Source of the DNA: an uncultured Verrucomicrobiota bacterium
Lineage (GTDB): Bacteria > Verrucomicrobiota > Verrucomicrobiia > Limisphaerales > UBA9464
Assembly: GCA_903939515.1 (NCBI GenBank)
Contig: CAJAHH010000136.1
Location: forward strand, 61,439 to 125,438
Reading direction: 5' to 3'
DNA: 64,000 bases
In this document: piece after piece, positions 26,090 through 35,151 of the stretch
Layout: the number at the start of each line of letters is the position of its first letter
How positions within the stretch are numbered: the stretch's first letter is position 1
Position numbers and translations under genes: made by a program
Notes under the pieces: model-generated
Told to the model about the DNA's origin: nothing
What the model saw: only the letters and a program-made list of their open reading frames with translations
The model's database searches: none

Positions 26090-28369
26090 CTACTCGGGCT
26101 TCTCGATAAAGCCGTGGTAGAGTCCCAGATAATAGGGCAAGAGAAACACCGTGCCGCTGCCCAAAACATTGCCGCTCCCACCGTAGTCCAAGGTCCACGG
26201 GTCGGTGTTCCAGTGCTCGAAATGGCGGTTCTCTACGGGCAATACCTGGCCGTTCACCCGGCGGCCACGGCCTTCGTCCCGAGGGTCGTACAAATCCCGC
26301 GCCTGCTGGCGGGACAGTCGAACGATATCCAACCGATGGGAGTTCTGATGCGGCCAATTTAAGCGGTCCAAGGGAAAACCCCGCAGCGTCGCCAGGGCGT
26401 CTTCATGCCACCCCGCCCACGGATGCACGGAAAATTCTCCCCAGACATTACGAATGGTTTTGCCCAGTGCCTCGGCAGCGAAGGCGAAGTTGAAGAAGGG
26501 ATTTTGTTCCGGAGCCTCCATCGCCCAGTAGGCGTAGGATGCGTAGCGCACCCGATCCTGGATCGCAGGATCCTTTCCGTAGCGCAGCAAGTTGTAGAAA
26601 CACATCACGGCCATTTCGTCGTCAGAGTGGTTCCCGGACCCGGGCCCGAACTGCACTTTGGGAAACATCAAGTTCTGCGCATAGCCGTGTCGGTTCACCA
26701 ACTCACGGGAAGCCTCCGTGTACTTCGGATCCCCCGTGACATAACCGGCGACAGCGAGATAACTGAGGATGCTCAGTGAATTGAGCCCGCGCTCGGCCAC
26801 CCAGCGTTCGTCGCGATTCACCGACTCCGGCCCGAACTGTCCCCACCGGGTGGGTTTGCCATCGATGTCCACCAGGTTGAACCCGTGGCTCACCAAATGG
26901 TCCGCCAAATCCCGAACTACCTCGCGGCACCGGTCCTTCTCTTCAGTTGTTTCTGCCACGTGCTCGAAGTAGGCGGCATGGAAGAAGAAATGCCCGTCCA
27001 ACTCATCGCTGCTGGTGTCGCTCTTCCAATACCACTGGCCATCGGCGCTCTTGGGCCAGCGAGGTTCATAAACCTTCCAAAGTCCGTCGCGTTTGGCTTC
27101 TTCGCGATCGCCCTCGATGCGACCCACATTCGGATCGGGCCACTCCACAGGTCGGACGGTTCGAGCCACATAGCCTTTGGGCGGCGCCGGGGTTCCACCT
27201 TGAGTCACCTTCTGGAGAAACCGCAGCGCCTCAAACGCACGGGTGGCCCGGGCCTTGGCCTTGGGGTCGTGGGTCGCCGCATAAGCAAAGCACTCGCCGG
27301 CCCCGTACATCGCGGTCCACAGGCCGTCGTTGTCGGAATCTTCAGGAGCGGCTGTCGACCGATCGGCCGGAGTCTTCAATGGGGCTTCGGCCGTGAATCC
27401 ATACGAGGTGCGGCGGATGTACTGATCCATCTCGCGCTCATAGTGCTCGGCCTTCTGGGCGAGGGTCATGGGCAGCTGATCGATGCAGCCCACACCGTTG
27501 GACGTGGCGAACCAAGCGCGGCCATCGGCCTGGACCCAGGCCTGGGACACCGCATCAGACGGGAGCCAACGCGGTCCCTGACGGTATTGAAACTCGGTGC
27601 CGTTCCAGCGAATCACTCCGCGGGACGTGGTGAACCAGACCTGACCTGCAGGACCGGCGGCGATCCCAGTAAACTCGTTCCACGGCAGTCCGTCTTTGCC
27701 CTCGAAAAACCGCCACCCTTTCGGTGTACGGCACCCCACCCCGGCCTTGCTGGCGAACCAGAGTTGCCCCGAGGCATCGACGGCGACGCCCAACACCGAA
27801 CGCACCGCCCAAGCTCGGTCACCCGCGTCGACAATGGACTCGGGCTCCCAGCCGGAGGCCGTGCGACGAACCAATCCATGACTGGAGGCGGCCCACCAGG
27901 TTCCGTCGCCCGTCACTGCCAACTGGGAAATAGTCCACGACTCCGGCCAGGGTTCCTGAGTCCACTTCCCGGATTCCCAGCGATGCAATTGGTTAGTAGA
28001 GACCACCAGAAACCCCTGCCCCATCGGCAGCACCTGGATCACGGACGAGCCGGGAAAATCAGCTCTCACAGCCCGACCTAGTGCATCGGGGAACACAAAG
28101 CGCGCCTCCGAAGGTGAGGGTCCAAGAGGCAAGGTTTGCCAGTGCCCCTTGTGATGCTCGTACCAACTGCCTTGGCTGTAGGCACGAACGGATCCATTGG
28201 CACCGGGCAACACTAGCGTGACCGGGCCTTTCGGGGCTTGCGAATCCCCCGGAAAACGCTCGGCCACCTCCTGCCGAAACCGTTGAGGCGCGGGAGTCGG
28301 AGCCCCCGGTGCCGCACCCACGGTACCCGCCGTCCAAAGAAACCCCAGCGCTACTGCTATGGCCTTCAT
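26090..28369 (-). CDS. Secreted protein with beta-propeller-like N-terminus and alpha-toroid-like C-terminus
   Basis: A 759-residue protein with a signal peptide (MKAIAVALGFLWTAGTVGAA). Residues ~60-300 hold repeats of the two-component-regulator-propeller kind (TGDGTWWAASSHGLVRR, SGQLWFASKAGVGC, AGQVWFTTSRGVIRWNG, DGRAWFATSNGVGC). The C-terminal ~420 residues are helical with many aromatic residues and HFFFHAAYFEHVAET, RGLNSLSILSYLAVAGYVTGD, suggesting an (alpha/alpha) barrel like those in glycan-active enzymes. No catalytic residues can be named. Start ATG 28369 gives the signal peptide; the frame extends 16 codons further and there overlaps trpA. The gene is 44 bases after trpA and may be cotranscribed. 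Confidence 0.78.
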   Translation of the reverse strand: MKAIAVALGFLWTAGTVGAAPGAPTPAPQRFRQEVAERFPGDSQAPKGPVTLVLPGANGSVRAYSQGSWYEHHKGHWQTLPLGPSPSEARFVFPDALGRAVRADFPGSSVIQVLPMGQGFLVVSTNQLHRWESGKWTQEPWPESWTISQLAVTGDGTWWAASSHGLVRRTASGWEPESIVDAGDRAWAVRSVLGVAVDASGQLWFASKAGVGCRTPKGWRFFEGKDGLPWNEFTGIAAGPAGQVWFTTSRGVIRWNGTEFQYRQGPRWLPSDAVSQAWVQADGRAWFATSNGVGCIDQLPMTLAQKAEHYEREMDQYIRRTSYGFTAEAPLKTPADRSTAAPEDSDNDGLWTAMYGAGECFAYAATHDPKAKARATRAFEALRFLQKVTQGGTPAPPKGYVARTVRPVEWPDPNVGRIEGDREEAKRDGLWKVYEPRWPKSADGQWYWKSDTSSDELDGHFFFHAAYFEHVAETTEEKDRCREVVRDLADHLVSHGFNLVDIDGKPTRWGQFGPESVNRDERWVAERGLNSLSILSYLAVAGYVTGDPKYTEASRELVNRHGYAQNLMFPKVQFGPGSGNHSDDEMAVMCFYNLLRYGKDPAIQDRVRYASYAYWAMEAPEQNPFFNFAFAAEALGKTIRNVWGEFSVHPWAGWHEDALATLRGFPLDRLNWPHQNSHRLDIVRLSRQQARDLYDPRDEGRGRRVNGQVLPVENRHFEHWNTDPWTLDYGGSGNVLGSGTVFLLPYYLGLYHGFIEKPE

Positions 28370-28413
28370 GAGATGGCCTGACTGACGCACCGGAGGGTTG
28401 GAAGATTCGATCT

Positions 28414-29217
28414 TCAACGAACCGAATGCACCGCTTCCGCCAACTCCCTAACAAACCCGCTCACGCGCTCCACCAAGTCCGCTGATTTTCCATGCTCGGC
28501 GATCCGGTTGACGATGGCGCTGCCGACAACAATGGCCTCGGCATGCTGAGCCACCTGGCGGGCCTGTTCGGCATTGGAGATGCCGAAGCCGACCGCGATG
28601 GGCAACGGGGAGTGGGCCCGAATCTTGTCGGTCATCATCGCGATGGTATCGCTGACCTGACTTTGCATGCCGGTCACGCCTTCGCGGCTGACGTAATAAA
28701 TGAACCCACGCGCCCGGGGTGCGATCAATGCGATGCGGGCATCCGGGGTGGTTGGAGCGATGAGATACACCGGGCTCAGGCCCGCCGAGGCCATGAGCGA
28801 CTCGTAGGTCTCCGATTCTTCAGGCGGCAGGTCCAGCACCAGCAACCCATCCACACCAGCGGCGGCCGCATCCCGAATGAACCGCTCGACCCCGACGCGG
28901 TGCAGCAAGTTGAAATAAATGTAGAGGACGATGGGGATTTGCGATTCCTTGCGAATCTCGACGATGGTCGCGAGGACCTTAGGAGGAGTAGTGCCGCTCT
29001 CCAATCCGCGCTGTGCAGCCAACTGGTTGACGATGCCGTCGGCCAACGGATCGCTGAAAGGAACACCGAGTTCCAACACGTCGACCCCGGCCGCATCGAA
29101 GCTCAAAGCCAGTCGACGAGTGGCCTCCAAATTCGGATCACCAGCTCCGATATAGACCACTAACCCCCGTTGACCGGCCGCCTTGAGGGCAGCGAAGCGT
29201 TGCTCGATGCGGTTCAT
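28414..29217 (-). CDS. trpA: Tryptophan synthase alpha chain
   Basis: A 267-residue TIM-barrel subunit that cleaves indole-3-glycerol phosphate. The catalytic Glu49 (VLELGVPFSDP) and Asp60 (DPLADG) are at canonical positions. The phosphate-binding loop is in VGFGISNAEQAR and GSAIVNRI, and the indole-passage loop region (YYVSREGVTG) is normal. The usual DGPVIQ after Asp60 is here DGIVNQ, an unusual loop 2 sequence. trpB is not adjacent in this window. It precedes the secreted propeller/toroid gene by a short gap; CotH is behind it, 79 bases away. Confidence 0.95.
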   Translation of the reverse strand: MNRIEQRFAALKAAGQRGLVVYIGAGDPNLEATRRLALSFDAAGVDVLELGVPFSDPLADGIVNQLAAQRGLESGTTPPKVLATIVEIRKESQIPIVLYIYFNLLHRVGVERFIRDAAAAGVDGLLVLDLPPEESETYESLMASAGLSPVYLIAPTTPDARIALIAPRARGFIYYVSREGVTGMQSQVSDTIAMMTDKIRAHSPLPIAVGFGISNAEQARQVAQHAEAIVVGSAIVNRIAEHGKSADLVERVSGFVRELAEAVHSVR

Positions 29218-29296
29218 GGCCCAGACGTTGGGACGGGCCCGGGAGGCGAGGCAAGGTGAACTTACCCGGCTCTCCCAGGACAGCCATCAACTCGTC

Positions 29297-32200
29297 TCAT
29301 CGGACTAGTACGCGAAAGAACCGACTTCCGTTGGACACAGGCACGATAACCTGGAGCGTCGATTCCCTCGAAATCGATGGAATCGCCTCAAACGTGTCCC
29401 AGGCTCCACCGATCAAATCGTCGCAGAACTGGACCGTGTGGGGGCGCCCTGCCGCCGCGTTGAACTTCAACACGAAGCCCGAGGCCGAAGTCTCCATGGT
29501 GACAACGGGGCCAGACGGAGCCCCACCCACCCGAACCAGCACTTCATCCCGGGCCGACAAAAGACCGTCCTTGATTTGAAACCCGATCACGTAATCCCCG
29601 GGTTGGTCGAAGGTTACGGCGGTCCGGGAAGCTGTGGCATCGGCAAAGGTCACCACAGCTGGGCCGCTCATCCAACTCCACTGGAACCCGGGAACTCCGG
29701 GCGGCAGCGGCAACCCGTCGTCGCTGAACAAAGCGTCCAGCAACAGCGTTCCGGGAGCGGCCAGTTGACGATCGGCTCCCAGGTCCACGGTCGGTGCTTG
29801 GTTGGGCGGTAATACGGTGGCTTGCAGCGATACGTCGAAGCTCAAGTCACTCGAAGAACCCGAATTCTGATGCACCTCCACGGCCAACGTATTCTCTCCT
29901 GCCTTCAAGGCGCTGGGATCCAAACGGAAGTCGAAGTAAGTGGTTTCGTCGGTGCCACCGATGGCGCTGCTGGCCAACGTTTGATTCACCACATCCCCCT
30001 CAGGCAGGTTGTCCTTGGCCACTTGCACGCCATTGAGCCAAACCACTATGCCGTCGTCACGCAGCACCTTGCACAGCAAGGCGGTCACCGAGGCCGGGTC
30101 GGTGACATCAAATTTTAAGCGGAAATAGGTGGTAATGTATTTGCCGCTGGAATTGGGCCCGAACCCGAGAGTCGTGGCCTGATTGGCATCCCCATAACCC
30201 AAGATTCCCTTGCCCGTTTTCCAACGAGTGTCATCGAAATCTGGTGCGCGCCAGGCCGTGCCCAAATCGACTCCCGTGTCCAGATAGCGCCAACTGGAAC
30301 CCGCCGTAATCCAAGTCACCTCGCTTCCGGCCCGACCTGCGGTCAAGACCACGTCGTCGGAAGACGTCAAAGCGCCGTCCGAAACACTCAGGCGCACGCT
30401 GTAGACACCCTGCCCCGGCAAACGGACTCGTGTGAGTCGCTGGTCGGGCGATTCAATCACCACCGGGCCCGGGCCTCGGACCTGAGTCCAAAGGTAGGTC
30501 AACGCAGCCCCCGGCTTTCCGTCATCGGAGACGACGCCTTCCAGGGACGCGGATTGAGGAAACCGGGTCACTGCCGCAAACTCCTGATCGGGACCCGCAT
30601 CCACCCGAGGCGGGCGATTACTGTCGGAGGTTAGCCCCGGGAGCGGGGGCCCCGCACTGGCCACCCATTGGGCGGGATCATCTCCGACGCTGGCTGGGCC
30701 GCGACGTTCCAAAGAACTCCCCTTGCCTGCCGCCGCTTCAGGCCATGGCGCTTGAGGGCTGTAGCGGACCGTATCTACCGTCAAGTAAGGGACTCGCACG
30801 CGAACTTGCCCAAGCTGATTGGTTTCCAGATCCGGAGAATCCGGTCGTTGAAGTTCGATGCGTTCGCCGTTGTCTTGCAAGCTGCCAGCCCAGGGACCCA
30901 GCACCGGTACAGAATCCGGGATGCCATGGCGTTGGCGAAACCACGCGGGATCCCCGGCAGACACGACCAACAGTCCCTTCGCGGGAATCATCAACCCCGT
31001 CGGAAATGCATAGTCGACTCCCGACAAGCGCCAGGTGTTGGTGGGAAACAAGGGATCGAACAATGGCACGGGATTGTCGGTCAGGTTCTGAAGTTCGATA
31101 AATTCCACGGATCCCGCGCCGGGGCGGTAATCAATCTCGCTCAAGATGACCGGCCCGATTGCTGGCCGGGCGTTGGGAGAACCCAAGGTCAGCGCACTTT
31201 GGAGCACCCACTGCAACTCACCCACAGAATTGGTGTGCCGCCCAAGGCTCACTCCATTGGGGGTGGCCCCGAACGAAATCCCGTCGCTGTAGCCCGTAAG
31301 GTTGCCGGCGGTGTCGGCCGAATACAGCCAGAGCGAGTCACCATGGGAGTCGAGCCGAAAGGCCTTTGGGCCCAGCGGCCACGCATTGAACTGCGTCTCA
31401 TCCACCACCCAATAGCCACCGGCCGGAATTCGAGTTCCGTCTGGTATCCGATATTTCTTCGGCTCGCTGCGCTCATCCGTCAGAAACCATCCACCGATAT
31501 CCACAGCCACAGTCCCCGGATTGAACAATTCCACCGCATCCCACTGGGGTGGATCGGTATGCGCCAAGACTTCGCTCACTTGAATGACGGGCACTGAAAG
31601 CACCGGATCCTCCGCCCCAGGAGAACCGCCCATCCGCGCGCTCGTGCGCCATGCCGACGCCAGACTGGAGGCCGGGCCATTGGGCTCGATTGGAACTAGC
31701 GAGAAGCCTTGGCCATCCGCCGCCGGAGGCCAGGGAGACTCGACTCCGTAAGTCACCTCCACCAACGGGGACCCCGTTGCATGGACCAGCGCCACCCGTT
31801 CACCGCCATTTGACAAACGTCCCTGGTAAACGCCGCCCACCGCCACGCCGGGATACTTCCGGGCAAAGGCCTCCGCATCGGAAACCAGCACAATAAACCG
31901 TCCGGGTTCCAACCGCATCCCCAAGGGAAACGTGTAATCGATACCGTCCACACACCGGACACCACTAAGATCCAAAGTATCCGCACCCACGTTTTTTAGT
32001 TCGATGAATTCGAAGGCGTCTCCATCAATGCTGCCCTCGGCAGCGGGATGGTAATGGATCTCCGTCACTCGAAGGGTGTCGAAGGTCTGGATGAGGGTGA
32101 AGGACGCCTCGATCAACGGACTCCAATTGCCCGCATTGAGCACCCGGGCCCAGACGGTAGTGCTTTGGTTGAGGGTAATTTCGCCGGAGTAGGCTCGGGC

Positions 32201-34495
32201 CCCGGCGGCCACCGCTCCGCCGATTTCACGCGGATCGGATCCGTCCAACGTGTAGCGGATGTCGCCAACCGGAGCCGTGATGGCCAACCGGAATCCACCG
32301 ACCACGTTACCGCCGTGCTGGGAGAAGGAGGGTGGCACCGTGGCGGGATACAAGTTTCGCGCCTTCAATTGAGCCAAGACCGTGGCCGTCCGTTGGGCCA
32401 TGTAATTGGCCATGATGTCGTTGACTCGCGGCAACCAGTGCTGATCCCGGTTCAGCGGGGCGGCCACCTTCGAATCACCCCAGCGGGCCGACTCCGCAAC
32501 CACGGCGGAGTAAATCTCGTTGGTCCGCACCGCAAAGCGGGCTCGGGCGGCCACGGGCGTCAACGCACCGTTGTTGAAGAAATGTTTCTGGATGTGGTCG
32601 GCCACTCGAAGGCGGAACTCCGGATTGGCGCTGAGTTGCTGCCACAAATACTGAGGGTTGCTCTTAGTAACACTCCAACTGGTGGCTGTTCCGTAAGGTC
32701 CGGTCCGATTCTCGGCACCATTCAGCAAGGTGTGCTCGGAATCATGGGCCGAAAATCGAAACCCGCCATGACGCCCGGTCCGATCCCGCTGTCCGTACCA
32801 GTTATTGGGAGACGTGTTCCCGAGGAAGTTAGAAATCGGCGCATCGAGATTTCCGCCGTAAAGAATCACCAGCATGTAGTCGATGAGGTTATCCACATCG
32901 AGCAAGTTCTCGTAAGCAGGGTTCGGGGTTCCGTCGGCATTTCGGCCTTCGAGTTTAAAATAGGCTGCAGTGTCCGCGACGCCCGCTTTGGCGGCATTGT
33001 AGAGACGGGTCCATGCAGCCATATTCCCATCCGTGGCGTTGATGGTGTAAGGTCCCGCCTCGACCTTAATGACGTCGTAGTCGTCTTTGTTGCCACCGTA
33101 GTAGGTGGCCGCATAGGCCGCTTCGGGTCGCTCACAACTATTATAGAGCCCCCAGTACTGGCCATTGATGTACAGGTGGTAGTAGTTCCCGCGCTCCCCC
33201 TGTCGCCCCATGTCGAGTTGGCTATCCCGGCTGAACTGATCGCGAATAAAGACCCCTTGGGAATCCCCCTGAAAACTCCACGAGTAGTTCTGAAAAGTGC
33301 GGAGGTCGAGGGCATCGAACTCATCGGTGCCCGCATTGCCGAAGAGCGGAAACTTTAGCTTCGACTCGCCGTAGGACTCGCGAAAAAAGAAACGCAGCGC
33401 GTGTTTGGGGTTTCCGGTGCTGCGGGAAAATCCCCCACGGATTCGAATCCCGGCATCGATTTGAAAGCCCTTGGATCCATTCGGATACACCAATTCCAGA
33501 GAACAGGGCCGCTCCCAGTCCCGCCCGTCCTGTCCGGGATTGGCATAAATGCCCGTCGTCGAATCGAAGAGATGCTTCAGATCCGTAACGACTGAAAAGG
33601 ACGGCAGGGATTTGAGAGCCGGGATGATTTGATCGCGGTAAGCAGCCGAATTCACGATGTCCGGATCCATGCCGTAATCGCGAGTGTTGGCTCCCCACGA
33701 GGTCGGCCATCCCGGAGGCGCCACCCCATTGGTGGACTGACGGATAACATCTTGCAGGAAGAGGAACGTCTGCGTTTTCACCGGGCTGGACTGCAGGCCT
33801 TCCTTGAAGGCGGCCGCCCTCAAAATGGTCGTGCCCCGGATCGGCACCGGGCTCGAGTAAACCAATCCCGTCGTGGCGGTGGGCCACGTTCCATTGGTGG
33901 TGTAACGCAAGACTGCTCCCTCGGTTTGTGATGAGAGAGTCAAGTCGAAGGGCGTCTCGAAGAAGCCGCGGGCCTGGCTAAACTGCGGGGCATCGACCCA
34001 ATCCCCGAAACCGCCGCTATTGGCCACCCCGGGCGAGGGTGGCTTAAAATACAACGACTTGCCGGCCAGCAACCCGAAGGACACATCGGTTTTCTGGGCC
34101 GGGTAATTCGGTTCAAACTCGCTGACTGCAGTCTTCGCTTCGGGCGCGAACAACCCCAGGTACTCGCCATCGGCCGAGAGGCTAAAATTGGCATGCAATG
34201 GAGCCCCCGCCACGGCCCGATCCTTGCCCGAGGCGAAGATTACCAAAAACGCCCCACCATTGAGATTCGTGGCCGGGAGTCGCCACTTTACCGTATTGGC
34301 CCGGTCATCCGTCAAAGACCACCCCAGCAAGTTCACCGGCGCGCTGCTCGTGTTCTGAATCTCAATCCAATCCGGGAAATCCCCATCCGCATCACGCAAA
34401 CCCTGAGAATTGCTCGCCAGAAACTCACTGATGACCACCGTCGACTGGGCCCAGGCCAGGCTGGTCATTAAAAACCCAAAAAGAACCGCACGCAT
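29297..34495 (-). CDS. Giant secreted CotH/lamin-tail multidomain protein
   Basis: A 1732-residue exported protein. A signal peptide (MRAVLFGFLMTSLAWAQ) is followed by a lamin-tail domain (VVISEFLASN...DWIEIQN), a chitobiase C-like segment, a CotH-kinase-like domain (IRIRGGFSRSTGNPKHALRFFF, FRFSAHDSEHTLL), another chitobiase-like motif (YTLDGSDPREIGG), and three or more further lamin-tail modules (VTEIHYHPA, VSEVLAHTDPPQWDAVELFN, LSEIDYRPG). Then come PKD-like modules (DAGPDQEF) and a C-terminal domain ending FFRVLVR. CotH proteins are atypical secreted kinases or spore-coat-related; activity here is unknown. Start 34495 is chosen for the signal peptide; 34501 and 34516 are alternatives. The similar C-terminal domain occurs in the cadherin-like protein at 43788. 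Confidence 0.85.
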   Translation of the reverse strand: MRAVLFGFLMTSLAWAQSTVVISEFLASNSQGLRDADGDFPDWIEIQNTSSAPVNLLGWSLTDDRANTVKWRLPATNLNGGAFLVIFASGKDRAVAGAPLHANFSLSADGEYLGLFAPEAKTAVSEFEPNYPAQKTDVSFGLLAGKSLYFKPPSPGVANSGGFGDWVDAPQFSQARGFFETPFDLTLSSQTEGAVLRYTTNGTWPTATTGLVYSSPVPIRGTTILRAAAFKEGLQSSPVKTQTFLFLQDVIRQSTNGVAPPGWPTSWGANTRDYGMDPDIVNSAAYRDQIIPALKSLPSFSVVTDLKHLFDSTTGIYANPGQDGRDWERPCSLELVYPNGSKGFQIDAGIRIRGGFSRSTGNPKHALRFFFRESYGESKLKFPLFGNAGTDEFDALDLRTFQNYSWSFQGDSQGVFIRDQFSRDSQLDMGRQGERGNYYHLYINGQYWGLYNSCERPEAAYAATYYGGNKDDYDVIKVEAGPYTINATDGNMAAWTRLYNAAKAGVADTAAYFKLEGRNADGTPNPAYENLLDVDNLIDYMLVILYGGNLDAPISNFLGNTSPNNWYGQRDRTGRHGGFRFSAHDSEHTLLNGAENRTGPYGTATSWSVTKSNPQYLWQQLSANPEFRLRVADHIQKHFFNNGALTPVAARARFAVRTNEIYSAVVAESARWGDSKVAAPLNRDQHWLPRVNDIMANYMAQRTATVLAQLKARNLYPATVPPSFSQHGGNVVGGFRLAITAPVGDIRYTLDGSDPREIGGAVAAGARAYSGEITLNQSTTVWARVLNAGNWSPLIEASFTLIQTFDTLRVTEIHYHPAAEGSIDGDAFEFIELKNVGADTLDLSGVRCVDGIDYTFPLGMRLEPGRFIVLVSDAEAFARKYPGVAVGGVYQGRLSNGGERVALVHATGSPLVEVTYGVESPWPPAADGQGFSLVPIEPNGPASSLASAWRTSARMGGSPGAEDPVLSVPVIQVSEVLAHTDPPQWDAVELFNPGTVAVDIGGWFLTDERSEPKKYRIPDGTRIPAGGYWVVDETQFNAWPLGPKAFRLDSHGDSLWLYSADTAGNLTGYSDGISFGATPNGVSLGRHTNSVGELQWVLQSALTLGSPNARPAIGPVILSEIDYRPGAGSVEFIELQNLTDNPVPLFDPLFPTNTWRLSGVDYAFPTGLMIPAKGLLVVSAGDPAWFRQRHGIPDSVPVLGPWAGSLQDNGERIELQRPDSPDLETNQLGQVRVRVPYLTVDTVRYSPQAPWPEAAAGKGSSLERRGPASVGDDPAQWVASAGPPLPGLTSDSNRPPRVDAGPDQEFAAVTRFPQSASLEGVVSDDGKPGAALTYLWTQVRGPGPVVIESPDQRLTRVRLPGQGVYSVRLSVSDGALTSSDDVVLTAGRAGSEVTWITAGSSWRYLDTGVDLGTAWRAPDFDDTRWKTGKGILGYGDANQATTLGFGPNSSGKYITTYFRLKFDVTDPASVTALLCKVLRDDGIVVWLNGVQVAKDNLPEGDVVNQTLASSAIGGTDETTYFDFRLDPSALKAGENTLAVEVHQNSGSSSDLSFDVSLQATVLPPNQAPTVDLGADRQLAAPGTLLLDALFSDDGLPLPPGVPGFQWSWMSGPAVVTFADATASRTAVTFDQPGDYVIGFQIKDGLLSARDEVLVRVGGAPSGPVVTMETSASGFVLKFNAAAGRPHTVQFCDDLIGGAWDTFEAIPSISRESTLQVIVPVSNGSRFFRVLVR

Positions 34496-35151
34496 GAACA
34501 TGACGGGATGCTTAGCCATTTCCTTGCCAAACCCAACCATCCATTGAGGTCCAGTTGAAGCCTCGCTCGCAGCTCGGTTGTTCCCATCAAGACGGGGCAA
34601 CCGGAAGCCCTGCGACTGAAGGCTTAAATTCTTTGTCGCCAGCGCCACCGTCCGAGGCTCGTGAATCCAGGCCACCAAGACCGGAGTGACGCAGAGAATA
34701 TGCAGGAAACTGCTGATCATCTCCCCTGAACAGGGACAGCCAAGGGACGCGAATAGGTTCAGTTGTTGTCGATCATCCGCGAACGCGTTTAAGCCAGATC
34801 TAGCCTAGCTTCCAGACGTCTCCGTCAGAGGATATAAAAAATATAATTACACTAAACTATTGACGGTTAATTCCATCAATTCGTTGAACTTAAGCACGAG
34901 GTCGATATAAATGCTTTATTTACATATATATGTGTTTTTAACATTTGTCAATGTAAGTAATTTATGTTTGCAACAGCGACCCTCTTATTTATATTTAGGA
35001 ATTTAAGCATAATGATGCAGAGAACCCCCAGCAGTGACAAAGCGTCTACGTTGACCACAACCCATCGTTCTATCCGTGGAGGTCCTCGTTGCCGGCTATG
35101 CGCCAAGAACGCCTCTGTTTTCGCTCCTCTCAGTCATCGCTAAAACTCTCC
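34496..35151. other. Gene-free AT-rich leader between the CotH gene and the secretion operon
   Basis: 656 bases between divergent genes. Bases about 34840-35030 are strongly AT-rich against a GC-rich background, with a perfect 12-base palindrome ACATATATATGT (34922-34933), an inverted repeat ACATT-TGTC-AATGT (34941-34954), and TATAAA- and TTGACG-like words. A promoter or regulatory region for the operon starting at 35152 is likely; I cannot fix a -35/-10 pair. No small gene or tRNA is apparent. Confidence 0.5.

Noticed and set aside
32048..33358. 436-codon frame antisense to the CotH gene
   Set aside because: Shadow of the long CotH/lamin-tail frame; no domain or start context.
34840..35030. 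tRNA or small RNA gene in the AT-rich leader
   Set aside because: No cloverleaf, no CCA-adjacent acceptor stem and no terminator; composition fits a promoter region better.
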